A DNA stretch of 64,000 bases from CAJWPI01 sp964635015 (GCA_964635015.1 CAZWMS010000003.1:1-64000), one strand, 5' to 3'; counted from the stretch's first letter, positions 1 to 8,267 are shown. Numbers and translations are program-made. Notes: a model not told the origin generated them from the sequence alone.

Positions 1-221
1 ATATGAGTTCTTGTCCTGAAGTTGCGTTAGCAAGGGAGCAAAAGATTCACTATGCAGCGCTTGCTATGTCTACAGATTATGATTGTTGGAAGGAAAACGA
101 AGAATCTGTTTCTTGGGAATTAATTGAAAAGACTATGAAAAAAAATATTACTAACTTATTAGCAATTTTTGTAAAGGCAATACCTAAATTGACTAACTGG
201 AAAGATAGATGTTCTCTTTGA
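1..221 (+). CDS. mtnP: S-methyl-5'-thioadenosine phosphorylase, C-terminal fragment
   Basis: This is the last 70-odd codons of a gene that begins left of the window. MtnP cleaves methylthioadenosine with phosphate to adenine and 5-methylthioribose-1-phosphate in the cytosol. The visible tail carries the family signature SSCPEVALAREQKIHYA followed by TDYDCWKE, the purine-binding and active-site Asp region of the MTAP group of purine phosphorylases. The ATG at base 3 is an internal Met (family proteins read N-M-[ST]-x-x-PE), not a start. The adenine phosphoribosyltransferase gene follows 21 bp later, and together they recycle the adenine released here. A general purine nucleoside phosphorylase is less likely because of the TDYDCW signature. 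Confidence 0.85.
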   Translation, partial: MSSCPEVALAREQKIHYAALAMSTDYDCWKENEESVSWELIEKTMKKNITNLLAIFVKAIPKLTNWKDRCSL

Positions 222-242
222 AAAGGAGATTGTAAAACCATA

Positions 243-773
243 ATGACAATAAAATCTAAAATAAGAACGGTGTTAGATTACCCTGTTAAGGGAATTAAAT
301 TTAGAGATATTTCTACATTAATAAGTGATCCTGAAGGATTTCAGCTTGTAGTAAAAAGTTTGCAAGAAAGATACGAGAGAAAAAATGAATTTGATATTAT
401 TGTAGGCATTGAAGCCAGAGGGTTCATAGTCGGCTCAGCATTAGCATACTCACTCAGAAAGGGATTTGTAATGGTAAGAAAGCCAGGAAAACTCCCAGGT
501 AAAATAATATCTCAAGAATATCAGCTGGAGTATGGTTCAGATAAGATGGAAATACATGCTGATGCGTTTATTCCTGGAACAAAGGCACTGATTGTTGACG
601 ACCTTCTAGCAACTGGTGGCACAGTGATGTCAGCTATTGCTTTAGTAGAAAAACTGGGTGGTGTGGTTACTGAAACGGCATTTATTGTAGATTTACCAGA
701 TATTGGAGGAAGTAAGAAACTTAAAGAGAATGGTTATAATGTTTTTTCTTTAACAGAGTTTAAAGAGGAGTAA
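243..773 (+). CDS. apt: adenine phosphoribosyltransferase
   Basis: Cytosolic enzyme that condenses adenine with PRPP to give AMP. The 176-residue protein has normal family length. It shows IVGIEARGFIVG near residues 53-64 and the PRPP-binding loop VDDLLATGGT at 118-127, and the N-terminal YPVKGIKFRDIS stretch typical of Apt. An AAGGAG ribosome-binding site at about 223-228 fixes the ATG start. It sits directly behind mtnP, so the pair is an adenine-salvage operon. Nothing is missing or truncated. Confidence 0.95.
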   Translation: MTIKSKIRTVLDYPVKGIKFRDISTLISDPEGFQLVVKSLQERYERKNEFDIIVGIEARGFIVGSALAYSLRKGFVMVRKPGKLPGKIISQEYQLEYGSDKMEIHADAFIPGTKALIVDDLLATGGTVMSAIALVEKLGGVVTETAFIVDLPDIGGSKKLKENGYNVFSLTEFKEE

Positions 774-788
774 TTAACAGGTGAGAAC

Positions 789-1451
789 ATGAAAAAAGTT
801 GTTGTTGTTGGTGCAGGTGGGCATGCAAAAGTTATAGTAGACATAATTGAGAAAGAATCAAAATATGAAATGATTGGTTTCATTGAAAGCAGTCTTGAAG
901 TGGGGACAAAAATTTTAGATTATGAGGTTTTAGGAAGAGAAGAGGATTTGAGCTATTTAGCAAAAAAAAAGTCAATCTTTGGTGGTGTGATAGCAATTGG
1001 AGATAATATAATTCGAGCAAAAGTCGAGAAAAAAATCAATAGAGTCTATTCTGATTTTAATTTTATTAACTGTATACACCCTCAGTCGATAATAGCAAAA
1101 GATGTTTGTTTCGGTGTAGGTAATGTAATTATGGCCGGTGTAATAATAAATCCATCTTCTACAATTGGTAATCATTGTATTTTGAATACTAACTCATCAT
1201 TAGACCATGATAGTTCAATGTTAAATTTCACAAGCATTGCTCCAAATGTTGTTACAGGTGGCAATGTTAAGATTAATGAATACTCTGCCATAGGCATAGG
1301 TGCTACTATTTTTCAAGGCGTTTCAATAGGGTCCAACTGTTTAGTTGGAGGGGGTAGTTTAATCAGTAAAGACACACAATCTAATTCAATTTACTATGGA
1401 AACCCCGCAAAATATATAAGAGAACATAAATTTGGTGAAACATCCTCATAA
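789..1451 (+). CDS. NeuD/PglD-like sugar O-/N-acyltransferase (hexapeptide repeat)
   Basis: Probable acetyl-CoA-dependent acetyltransferase of the NeuD/PglD family, which modifies sialic-acid or amino-sugar nucleotides used for surface glycans. Residues 1-70 form a Rossmann-like nucleotide-binding half starting with VVVGAGGHAK. From about residue 98 to 210 there is a left-handed beta-helix of hexapeptide repeats (IGNHCILN, IGIGATIFQGVSIGSNC). His140-Asp141 in SSLDHDSSM fits the catalytic His of PglD. The sequence ends with YYGNPAKYIRE, typical of the family. It follows apt by 15 bp with a weak AGGTGA site. No glycan-synthesis genes lie nearby, so the substrate cannot be named. Confidence 0.75.
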   Translation: MKKVVVVGAGGHAKVIVDIIEKESKYEMIGFIESSLEVGTKILDYEVLGREEDLSYLAKKKSIFGGVIAIGDNIIRAKVEKKINRVYSDFNFINCIHPQSIIAKDVCFGVGNVIMAGVIINPSSTIGNHCILNTNSSLDHDSSMLNFTSIAPNVVTGGNVKINEYSAIGIGATIFQGVSIGSNCLVGGGSLISKDTQSNSIYYGNPAKYIREHKFGETSS

Positions 1452-1652
1452 GTAAGATTTCTTTAAACAAACCTTAATGCTGTGACAAAACTTTCAAACG
1501 ATTAATAAATTAGTTTTGTTAAGTTTTGCTTTGTTTTCAAATTGCTCAAAAAAGTTTACTTAAATGGATGCGTATCAATCTTCTACAGACATACTTAAAA
1601 TAAGACCTGTACAATCAATGATTTACAATGTAAAAGTTATAGATTTGGAATA

Positions 1653-2633
1653 ATGGAGCAAAGAAATTTTAAACCCTTTGGGACTGTAAGCTCTCTAACA
1701 TTAGGAGGCGGAGGCATAGGAAATGTTTGGGGAGAGACTACTAGAGAAGAAAGTGTTTTATCAGTTGAATTAGCAATAGATTCTGGGATCAATCACCTTG
1801 ATGTTGCTCCAATGTATGGAAAAGGGGAGGCTGAAAGAGTTGTTGGTGAAGCTCTGAAAGGAAAAGATCTTTCATCAATAAATCTAACTACTAAATGTAG
1901 ACTTGGAACAATTCCAGATTCAGCAGTTTACACAAAGCTGAATAATTCTCTTTGTAGAAGTTTAGAGACGATGGGAGTAGAAAAGGTTAATTTATTTCTT
2001 CTCCACTCGCAGCTTATAGAAGATGATTATCAGTTACCCATTCTAAACGAACTAAGGGCAACCAATGCTACTACTTTGTCGTGTTATTATGATGCAGTAA
2101 TTCCAGCTTTTGAAATGTTAAAAAAAGAAGGAAAAATTGATCATTGGGGTATTGGTTTGGGGCAAGAAGATGCCCTTATAAAGGCGATAAATCATGAACA
2201 TCCCCCAGAAGCCATGCAGTGTGCAGTAAATATCTTAAATTCAATTGGAGCCATTGGATACATTAGTAAAAAATCAGATCCCAATAGGGTTCTCTTAGAG
2301 TGTCAAAAGAGAGATATACCGATTTTAGCTATTAGAGCCGTTCAAGCAGGGGCACTCACTTCTAGCATGGATAGGGAGCCACATCCTTCAGGAATGGATA
2401 AAGCTGATTTCATTGATTTTGATAGAGCTTTTCCCTTTAGAGAGCTTGCTAAAGAATGGGACGAATCTCCCGCATCCTTAGCTCATAGATATGCTCTTAG
2501 TGTTTATAAAGTCAGTTCTGTAATTCTAGGAGCAAAAAATAGAGAAGAATTACAAGAATGCATTGATGCAGAAAAAAGGGGTAAGCTTAGTCTCCATGAA
2601 ATGGATAAATTGCAAAATCTTTTCTTTGATTAA
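1653..2633 (+). CDS. aldo/keto reductase
   Basis: NADPH-dependent oxidoreductase of the aldo/keto reductase superfamily, a TIM barrel of about 320 residues. The catalytic tetrad is visible as Asp50 and Tyr55 in HLDVAPMYGKGE, Lys81 in TTKCRLG and His118 in LFLLHSQ. The C-terminal half carries SVILGAKNREEL, the cofactor-binding region. The enzyme is most like the D-threo-aldose 1-dehydrogenase/L-fucose dehydrogenase branch, but the substrate is not determined by the sequence. It stands alone between two intergenic regions of about 200 and 320 bp, so it is probably monocistronic. Confidence 0.85.
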   Translation: MEQRNFKPFGTVSSLTLGGGGIGNVWGETTREESVLSVELAIDSGINHLDVAPMYGKGEAERVVGEALKGKDLSSINLTTKCRLGTIPDSAVYTKLNNSLCRSLETMGVEKVNLFLLHSQLIEDDYQLPILNELRATNATTLSCYYDAVIPAFEMLKKEGKIDHWGIGLGQEDALIKAINHEHPPEAMQCAVNILNSIGAIGYISKKSDPNRVLLECQKRDIPILAIRAVQAGALTSSMDREPHPSGMDKADFIDFDRAFPFRELAKEWDESPASLAHRYALSVYKVSSVILGAKNREELQECIDAEKRGKLSLHEMDKLQNLFFD

Positions 2634-2955
2634 TATTGATCGGGGATGAGATAACAAATTTATAAGGGATTAAAATAGAATAACTGTTGAGTGGGGAAAA
2701 ATGACGGAACCAAATATTGCATCTGGCTCAAGTAAAAGTTAGAACTGATCTAGCCCCAGTTTAGAAGGCCTGTTTCAAGCTTAAGAAAAACCAAAAGAGT
2801 CCGTCCAGATTGAGTTCGGTTGTTTTGACTACATAGGTTTTAATATTAGTAAGTTTCATATTATCTAGAGTTTTAAATAATCTAGAATAGTTTACCTTTT
2901 TGATTGGCCTTTCTAGTAGAAGCCAATCTTCCACATTAATTTTTGGTTGATGAAA
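2634..2955. other. intergenic region between aldo/keto reductase and DUF3501 gene
   Basis: A 322-bp spacer between convergent genes. I found no open frame with coding character and no tRNA-like T-arm or acceptor pairing on either strand. Its only clear structure is the imperfect hairpin at 2902-2928, described separately. Confidence 0.6.
2902..2928. repeat. hairpin with 7-bp outer stem
   Basis: GATTGGC (2902-2908) pairs with GCCAATC (2922-2928). Inside it, TTCT pairs with AGAA around an AGT loop, with a two-base bulge on the left. It lies between two convergent genes but has no T-run on the 3' side on either strand, so it is not a standard intrinsic terminator. It could protect 3' ends or be chance. 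Confidence 0.4.
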
Positions 2956-3546
2956 TTAAAATAAATTGAAATCTTCCAAAAGAGAATCAGAGGTTTTCCT
3001 TTCAATTTCTGGAGTTCTAACATTATATTCGGGGTGGTCTATGCCTGCAAAGAGGGTTGAACCAGATTGTAAATCTTTAACCATAAGGTTACTTAATTCA
3101 AAGCGTAAAAAATGGACTGCAGAAGTTTTGTCATGAGTAGATCTTTCTAAATCTTCATCCGCGATGGCAAAGATTCGATCATTTTCTCCCACTTGAAGCC
3201 AAACCTTATCTTCTATGCCTACGAGAGACTCTAATTTTTCTTTCCTAACACTTTCTTTTTGAAATTCTATAAACATAGTAGCTTTAAGGTTGCTGCCATC
3301 TGGTATCAATGGGTTATAAGCATCTAGCTCTTCTTGAATTCCATTGGGTTCAAAGATTTTTTCTATTCTTAGCATTTCTTGAATTTGATACTTAATAGTT
3401 TTTAAGTTTTCAAAAAGTAAAGTTACATTTATTCCAATCTGTATCTTTCTATCTTTCTTTAACACCAAAACTTCTTTTCTAAGTCTATCTCTATTCAAGC
3501 TATATTCTTCTAAACTTAATAAATCACTTTTTGTTAATTTATTCAT
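2956..3546 (-). CDS. DUF3501 family protein
   Basis: A 196-residue cytosolic protein of the DUF3501 family, with no assigned reaction. It is recognisable by the N-terminal LTKSDLLSLEEYSLNRDRLRKEV, the long charged helix and the YNPLIPDGSNLKATMFIEF stretch. There is no signal peptide, membrane segment or cysteine cluster. Its start overlaps the stop of the upstream iron-sulfur protein by 4 bp (ATGA), implying translational coupling. From memory, DUF3501 genes recur beside rubrerythrin and a heterodisulfide-reductase-like gene in many proteobacteria. A role in the same oxidative-stress electron-transfer unit is therefore likely but unproven. Confidence 0.8.
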   Translation of the reverse strand: MNKLTKSDLLSLEEYSLNRDRLRKEVLVLKKDRKIQIGINVTLLFENLKTIKYQIQEMLRIEKIFEPNGIQEELDAYNPLIPDGSNLKATMFIEFQKESVRKEKLESLVGIEDKVWLQVGENDRIFAIADEDLERSTHDKTSAVHFLRFELSNLMVKDLQSGSTLFAGIDHPEYNVRTPEIERKTSDSLLEDFNLF

Positions 3547-4886
3547 AAGTTATAAGCCTTTCTTAATAGTGAAATAGGGTGGACATTATCTAACTTAATT
3601 GTAGAGAAGTTTTTAATATGTTCTCCAGCTAAAGGACAATCACTTGTTAGATAATCAGCTTGTGTTGAATCTACCTTTTTAACTACGCGGTTAACAATTT
3701 TCTTAGAGTTATTATAAGTTTCTTTTTTTAAAGCATAAGTTCCATCGTGTCCTGAGCACCTCTCTATAGTTTCTACTTCTGTATCAGGAATCATTTCAAG
3801 AATATTTTTAGTCACGGGTCCTATATTCTGAACTCTTTGATGACAAGATATTTGATAAGCTATCTTTCCCAAAGATTTTTGGAAGTCTTTTTTAAGCAAA
3901 TCTCCTTTTTCTCTCATAACAAGGTATTCAAAGGGGTCGTAAATTCTATTTTTTATTTCTTTAAGAGTTTCATTTTCTGAAAATAATAAAGGGAGTTCTT
4001 GCTTAAACATCAAGACACATGAGGGCACTAAAGATATTATGTCAAAGCCATTTTGAATCTGGTCCTGAAGCAAAGGTAAATTGTGCTCCATTAAACTCTC
4101 AACAGACTTCATGTCTCCTAAGTCTAGCTTTGGCATTCCACAACACCTTTCATTAGTCATCAATTTTACTTGTATATGATTGTGCTCGAGTACCATAAGT
4201 AAATCCTCTACTATATTAGGTTTGTTGTTTCTACAATAACAACCTACGAAGACCGCAACTTTACCTGTAGTTTTACCAGCTTCTTTTACTTCATGAGGTT
4301 GAGAAGGGGTATATTTAAGAACCTTATTTTCATATTTAGGTAGATTTGCTTCGGGATGTAGACCAGTTAATTTCGCAGTAGCTTTTCTTAAAAATATATT
4401 TTTAGAGAACTTCTTATAAGTTATATCTACAAGAGGAAGCTTTACTATTTTTCCTAAAGCATCGGTAGAGGTTAACATTCGGTCTCTTAATCTTTTCAAA
4501 ATATTCTTTTTTTTAGTTTCATGAGCAATCACCTTTCCTCTAAGCATGAGATGAGGAAAGTCTATTGACCAAGGGTGGGGTGGAACGTATGGACATTTGG
4601 TCTGGAAGCAAAGATCACACATATAACACTCATCAGTCACTTTTTGAAAATCGTCTTTATTTACTCCATCTATTTCAAATGTTTTTGATTCATCAATTAA
4701 GTCAAACAAAGTCGGAAAAGATTCACAAAGGTTCAAGCATCTTCGACAACCATGACAGACATCAAAAACTCGTTCAGCTTCTTTAAAGAAGCTTTTTTCA
4801 TCCAAAAATTCTTTATCTTTCCACTTAACTGGGTGGCGTTTAGGTGTTTCTAAACTGCCTTCTTTATGTATAAGTGAATCAGTCAT
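3543..4886 (-). CDS. heterodisulfide reductase/GlpC-related Fe-S oxidoreductase
   Basis: Probable electron-transfer protein carrying two [4Fe-4S] clusters and a CCG domain. The cluster ligands are visible: C44-x2-C47-x2-C50-x3-C54 in CHGCRRCLNLC and C87-x2-C90-x2-C93-x4-C98 in CYMCDLCFQTKC. The C-terminal half has CCG-type motifs (VGCYC, RCCGMP, CSGHDG, SDCPLAGEHI), as in GlpC and HdrD. There is no flavin domain, so it needs a partner dehydrogenase or reductase. It lies between rubrerythrin and DUF3501, and it may pass electrons to rubrerythrin, which here lacks its own rubredoxin domain. An intrinsic terminator sits just upstream of its start codon, so its level probably depends on read-through. 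Confidence 0.8.
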   Translation of the reverse strand: MTDSLIHKEGSLETPKRHPVKWKDKEFLDEKSFFKEAERVFDVCHGCRRCLNLCESFPTLFDLIDESKTFEIDGVNKDDFQKVTDECYMCDLCFQTKCPYVPPHPWSIDFPHLMLRGKVIAHETKKKNILKRLRDRMLTSTDALGKIVKLPLVDITYKKFSKNIFLRKATAKLTGLHPEANLPKYENKVLKYTPSQPHEVKEAGKTTGKVAVFVGCYCRNNKPNIVEDLLMVLEHNHIQVKLMTNERCCGMPKLDLGDMKSVESLMEHNLPLLQDQIQNGFDIISLVPSCVLMFKQELPLLFSENETLKEIKNRIYDPFEYLVMREKGDLLKKDFQKSLGKIAYQISCHQRVQNIGPVTKNILEMIPDTEVETIERCSGHDGTYALKKETYNNSKKIVNRVVKKVDSTQADYLTSDCPLAGEHIKNFSTIKLDNVHPISLLRKAYNL

Positions 4887-4891
4887 TCTTT

Positions 4892-4921
4892 AAAAAAAGG
4901 GACACTATGAAAGTGCCCCTA
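4892..4921 (-). terminator. intrinsic terminator after rubrerythrin, inside the operon
   Basis: On the minus strand AGGGGCACT (4912-4920 read in reverse) pairs with AGTGTCCC (4899-4906), allowing one G-T pair, around a short loop. Seven T follow at 4892-4898. It begins 24 bp past the rubrerythrin stop and ends 6 bp before the ATG of the Fe-S oxidoreductase. It is the strongest terminator-like structure in the window. Confidence 0.8.
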
Positions 4922-4943
4922 AAATATTATGTGCCTTTACTTT

Positions 4944-5363
4944 TTAGCCTAGTTCGCCAAGTGCTTTAGTGAATCTGTTGGCATGAGAGCGTTCAGCCTT
5001 AGCTAAAGTTTCAAACCAATCAGCAATTTCATCAAAGCCTTCGTCTCTTGCAGTTTTTGCCATGCCTGGATACATGTCAGTATATTCATGGGTCTCTCCC
5101 GCGACAGCAGCTTCTAAATTCAGCTTTGTATCACCTATTGGTTTTCCAGTTGCAGGATCTCCAGTTTCTTCTAAGTATTCAAGGTGACCATGTGCATGAC
5201 CAGTTTCCCCTTCAGCTGTAGATCTGAAAACCGTAGCTACGTCATTATGTCCTTCTACATCAGCTTTAGCAGCAAAATAAAGATACCTTCTATTCGCTTG
5301 AGATTCGCCTGCAAATGCATCTTTTAGATTCTGTTCAGTTTCTGATCCTTTTAATTCAGCCAT
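4944..5363 (-). CDS. rubrerythrin (ferritin-like domain only)
   Basis: Non-haem di-iron protein that reduces hydrogen peroxide in the cytosol. The four-helix ferritin-like bundle supplies the iron ligands Glu20 (AGESQANRRY), Glu53-x2-His56 (GETGHAHGH), Glu90 and/or Glu93 (AGETHEYTDMYP) and Glu124-x2-His127 (AERSHANRF). At 139 residues it lacks the C-terminal rubredoxin domain of classical rubrerythrins of about 190 residues, so electrons must come from another protein. The start has a strong GGAGAAAAA site. It is first in a minus-strand operon with the Fe-S oxidoreductase and DUF3501 genes. Confidence 0.93.
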   Translation of the reverse strand: MAELKGSETEQNLKDAFAGESQANRRYLYFAAKADVEGHNDVATVFRSTAEGETGHAHGHLEYLEETGDPATGKPIGDTKLNLEAAVAGETHEYTDMYPGMAKTARDEGFDEIADWFETLAKAERSHANRFTKALGELG

Positions 5364-5467
5364 TTTTTCTCCTTCTACAAGAAATTAAAAATAGATATCC
5401 AGCGGCTAATTCTACAGATATTTTGCTGACAATACTATGTAGCAAACCATAGAAAAAATTGATGTAA

Positions 5468-5495
5468 TGTATACTGCTGCTTCAATCATGGTCAA
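5468..5495 (-). promoter_or_regulatory. candidate sigma-70 promoter for rubrerythrin
   Basis: On the minus strand TTGACC (5490-5495) and TATACA (5468-5473) are separated by 16 bp. The -35 matches the consensus at five of six positions and the -10 at four of six. Transcription would start near 5461, giving a leader of about 100 bases before the rubrerythrin ATG at 5363. Confidence 0.4.
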
Positions 5496-5548
5496 TATTC
5501 TATAGTAAATTTCTTCTATTATTCTTATTGAAATTGAGTATGAGATTG

Positions 5549-5565
5549 AGATTGATTATCAATCT
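5549..5565. promoter_or_regulatory. 17-bp perfect palindrome, candidate operator
   Basis: AGATTGAT-T-ATCAATCT is a perfect 8-1-8 palindrome in the spacer between the divergent rubrerythrin and coaD genes, 57 bp before the coaD ATG and upstream of the putative rubrerythrin promoter. The central TGATTATCA recalls Fur/PerR-type sites, but the outer bases do not follow the Fur consensus. A chance palindrome is possible in DNA this AT-rich. Confidence 0.35.
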
Positions 5566-5621
5566 TGATACCTTTTTTCTTCCAAAATGTGGGAGAATAG
5601 AGGTAAATTTTGGAGCTATTT

Positions 5622-6101
5622 ATGACTAAAGCTTTATACCCAGGTACTTTTGACCCAATTACCCTAGGTCATATAGACATAGTTGAAAGGGCACTTCATT
5701 TATTCAACGAGGTAACTATTGCTATTGCAACCAGTGAATCTAAGACACCTATTTTTACTCTAGAAGAAAGAATAGATCACATACATGAGATTTTTGAAGG
5801 GAATAAAAAAATAAGGGCAATAGGTTTCACTGGTCTTGTGGTGGATTTAGCAAAAGAAGAGGGAACAAATATATTACTTAGAGGCTTAAGAGCAGTTTCT
5901 GATTTTGAATATGAATTCCAATTAGCAAACATGAATAGAGCAATGTCTCCAGATCTAGAAAGCGTTTTTTTAACACCAAAAGCTAAGTTCTCTTTCCTTT
6001 CTTCTACTTTAGTAAGAGAAATTGCTTCAATGGGAGGAGAATTATCTTCTTTTGTAGACCCAGTAATAGAAAAAGCGCTTAAATCTAAGTTTAAGATATA
6101 A
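5622..6101 (+). CDS. coaD: phosphopantetheine adenylyltransferase
   Basis: Transfers AMP to 4'-phosphopantetheine to make dephospho-CoA, the fourth step of CoA synthesis, in the cytosol. The nucleotidyltransferase signature ALYPGTFDPITLGH opens the protein, and the late FLSSTLVREI carries the conserved Ser/Thr-Arg of the family. I chose the ATG at 5622, preceded by GGAG six bases earlier, giving 159 residues, the usual family length. An in-frame TTG at 5610 would add four residues and lies on the ribosome-binding site itself. It is convergent with mutM, with 10 bp between stops. Confidence 0.95.
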   Translation: MTKALYPGTFDPITLGHIDIVERALHLFNEVTIAIATSESKTPIFTLEERIDHIHEIFEGNKKIRAIGFTGLVVDLAKEEGTNILLRGLRAVSDFEYEFQLANMNRAMSPDLESVFLTPKAKFSFLSSTLVREIASMGGELSSFVDPVIEKALKSKFKI

Positions 6102-6111
6102 ATCTATTAAA

Positions 6112-6927
6112 TTATCTTTGACATTTTGGACAGTAAAAGCTGCTCCTTTGAGTAATTTTTAAATCCTTTAATAGAGTTAAACACTTTTTACACCTCTTTC
6201 CGCTCCTGCCATAAACAAATAAATTTTGCTTGAAAAAACCCGGCTTGTTATCTCCTCCTACAAAGTCTTTTAGTGTTGTTCCTCCAGATTCAATTGCTTG
6301 CATAAGCACTTCTTTAATAGAAAAAGCTAGATCCTCATACTTCTTTAAAGAAATGGAACCGGCAGATTTTTGAGGTCTAATTCCAGCTCTAAAAAGAGAT
6401 TCAGAAGAATAAATATTTCCTATGCCCGCCACAATCTTAGAATTCATGAGAAAATTTTTTATAGCTATTTTTTTTCCTCTTGAATTTTTAAAGAGATATG
6501 TACCCGAGAAAGAATTACCCAAAGGTTCAGGACCTAAGTTACTAAGAAGCGGATGAATCCTGTCTTTATCTACCCAATGGAATGAACCAAATCTTCTAGG
6601 ATCAGTAAAGCGAAGAAAACTCTTGCCTTCAAAGTTGATGTCAATATGATCGTGTTTACCTGGTGTTTTTTTTTCAGAAAAAAATTTTAATGATCCAGAC
6701 ATCCCTAAATGGATTATTAAGTTCCCCAAGTAACTCTTTAATATTAAATATTTTGCTCTTCTATGAATTTTTGAAAAAGACTTCTCTTTTAATTTTTTTT
6801 GTAGTTCTTTACTAGGAACTGGCCACCTAAGAGAAGGCTGTCTAACAACAATTCTCTTTATTTTTCTATTAAGGATATGGGGTTCTAACCCTCGTAGAGT
6901 AGTTTCTACTTCGGGAAGTTCGGGCAT
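6112..6927 (-). CDS. mutM: formamidopyrimidine-DNA glycosylase
   Basis: Bifunctional DNA glycosylase/AP lyase that removes 8-oxoguanine and ring-opened purines. After Met removal the catalytic Pro is residue 2 in MPELPEVETTLRG, with Glu3. Lys59 in HRRAKYL is the conserved phosphate-binding Lys. The C-terminal zinc finger has Cys246, Cys249, Cys266 and Cys269 (CKKC...CPKC). At 271 residues it is full length. It lies two bases behind tolC on the same strand, so the two are probably co-transcribed, although their functions are unrelated. Confidence 0.96.
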   Translation of the reverse strand: MPELPEVETTLRGLEPHILNRKIKRIVVRQPSLRWPVPSKELQKKLKEKSFSKIHRRAKYLILKSYLGNLIIHLGMSGSLKFFSEKKTPGKHDHIDINFEGKSFLRFTDPRRFGSFHWVDKDRIHPLLSNLGPEPLGNSFSGTYLFKNSRGKKIAIKNFLMNSKIVAGIGNIYSSESLFRAGIRPQKSAGSISLKKYEDLAFSIKEVLMQAIESGGTTLKDFVGGDNKPGFFKQNLFVYGRSGKRCKKCLTLLKDLKITQRSSFYCPKCQR

Positions 6928-6929
6928 AT

Positions 6930-8267
6930 TTATTCCATCCAGTTACTAATGTTTATTAGGTCTTCTGGACTCAGTATTCCAGCTGAAGATTTTAATCTTA
7001 GTACTGAAATAATGTAATCATACCTAGCACTTGCGAAATCTCTTTGAGCTGCGTACAGACCCCTTTGAGCTTGCAATAGGTCTACCACATTCCTAGTTCC
7101 TGCTTCATAGCCCACCTCAGTTGCTTTCAATGCTGAATTAGCAGAAGTTAGCGCTTGCTTTCTTGCTTTCACATTTGCTACTTGTGTTTGAACATTAAAA
7201 TGATTTGATCTCACATTTTTTATAGTTGACCTCTCTGTAAACAAAGCTTGCTCTTTGCTTCTGTCATAGAGAGCATAAGCCTGCCTTCTATTAGAACTTA
7301 TAGCTCCGCCCGCAAACAAAGGCATACTAATTTGAATCGCGTATTGTCTGTTATCTGTTTCTAATCCTGAAAGAGGATTTTGAATAAAACCTCCAAATTT
7401 ACCTGATTTGCTCGTACTTTTAGTTACCCTGCCTACAATATCTATATTGGGTAGGTGTGCTGAACCGCTTGCCCTTGCACTGTTTTTAGCAGCTTTTTGG
7501 GTTAATCTGGCTGCTTTTAATTGGTAATTATTTTCCAAAGCTAATTTAACCCATTGCTCTCTTTGCATTGGATTTGGTAGATCAATTGGGTAGTTTGAAG
7601 ACAAAGGAGATAAAAGGGGAATATCTATACCTATAATTGAAGACAAACCTTCTCTTGCTGAATCTAGCTGTCCTTCTCTTGCTATTCTGGAAACAACCGT
7701 TAAGTCATAAGCTGCTTGTGTTTCATGGACCTCAGTTATAGGCGCCAACCCTACATCAAACCTTTTCTTTGCCAAATCCTTTTGTCTTCCTATAGCCTCT
7801 TCTTCAGCTTTAGCAGCACTTAGACCATCTATAGCATTAAGAATAGCAAAATAGCTAGAAGCTACTCTAATCATAGTTTCTTGTTGATTATATGCAAATT
7901 CTGCTTGAGCACTTTCCGATAGTGCTTTTCCTTGTCTAAATTTAAACCATCTATCTAACCTAAAAAGTGGTTGAGAAAGAGTACCAGAGTAATTGCTAGA
8001 GTTATATTCATCCATTAAAGATTCTTCAACTCTTGATTCATTCCAGCTAGTTGATCCTGAAACATTTATTGAAGGTAATAAACCAGCAATTCCCTGCTTT
8101 TTAGACTCTTTTCCAGCTCTATAAGAAGCTTCAGCTGATTTCACCAAAGGGTCATTAATTAAGGCTAATTGGTAAATATCTTTTAGATCTTCTGCTAAGA
8201 AGTGATTTGTGCATAACGCTAGAAAAAATAATAAGTACTTAATATTTCTTATAATAGATTTAAACAT
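6930..8267 (-). CDS. tolC: TolC family outer membrane channel protein
   Basis: Outer-membrane trimeric export channel that works with inner-membrane pumps and periplasmic adaptors. Residues 1-25 form a signal peptide (KYLLFFLALCTNHFLAED). The mature 420 residues contain the duplicated OEP layout: DIYQLALINDPLVKSAEASYRA, then a helical hairpin, then a second repeat with LALENNYQLKAARL and VGYEAGTRNVVDLLQAQR. The last is the typical second-repeat coiled-coil signature. The length is close to Escherichia coli TolC. No pump or adaptor gene is adjacent, so it is probably shared. The 139-bp spacer towards thiC holds a 10-bp inverted repeat. Confidence 0.9.
   Translation of the reverse strand: MFKSIIRNIKYLLFFLALCTNHFLAEDLKDIYQLALINDPLVKSAEASYRAGKESKKQGIAGLLPSINVSGSTSWNESRVEESLMDEYNSSNYSGTLSQPLFRLDRWFKFRQGKALSESAQAEFAYNQQETMIRVASSYFAILNAIDGLSAAKAEEEAIGRQKDLAKKRFDVGLAPITEVHETQAAYDLTVVSRIAREGQLDSAREGLSSIIGIDIPLLSPLSSNYPIDLPNPMQREQWVKLALENNYQLKAARLTQKAAKNSARASGSAHLPNIDIVGRVTKSTSKSGKFGGFIQNPLSGLETDNRQYAIQISMPLFAGGAISSNRRQAYALYDRSKEQALFTERSTIKNVRSNHFNVQTQVANVKARKQALTSANSALKATEVGYEAGTRNVVDLLQAQRGLYAAQRDFASARYDYIISVLRLKSSAGILSPEDLINISNWME

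Noticed and set aside
1486..1528. CAAAACTT/AAGTTTTG inverted repeat after the NeuD-like gene as a terminator
   Set aside because: The arms are 27 bases apart, AT-rich and followed by a broken T-run; too weak to call.
2740..2830. Possible tRNA-like stretch containing GAGTTCGGTTG
   Set aside because: The T-loop-like motif does not match GTTCRANYC, and no acceptor stem or anticodon arm can be paired on either strand.
5610..5621. Upstream TTG start for coaD
   Set aside because: It overlaps the GGAG ribosome-binding site of the ATG at 5622, and the extra residues do not match family starts.
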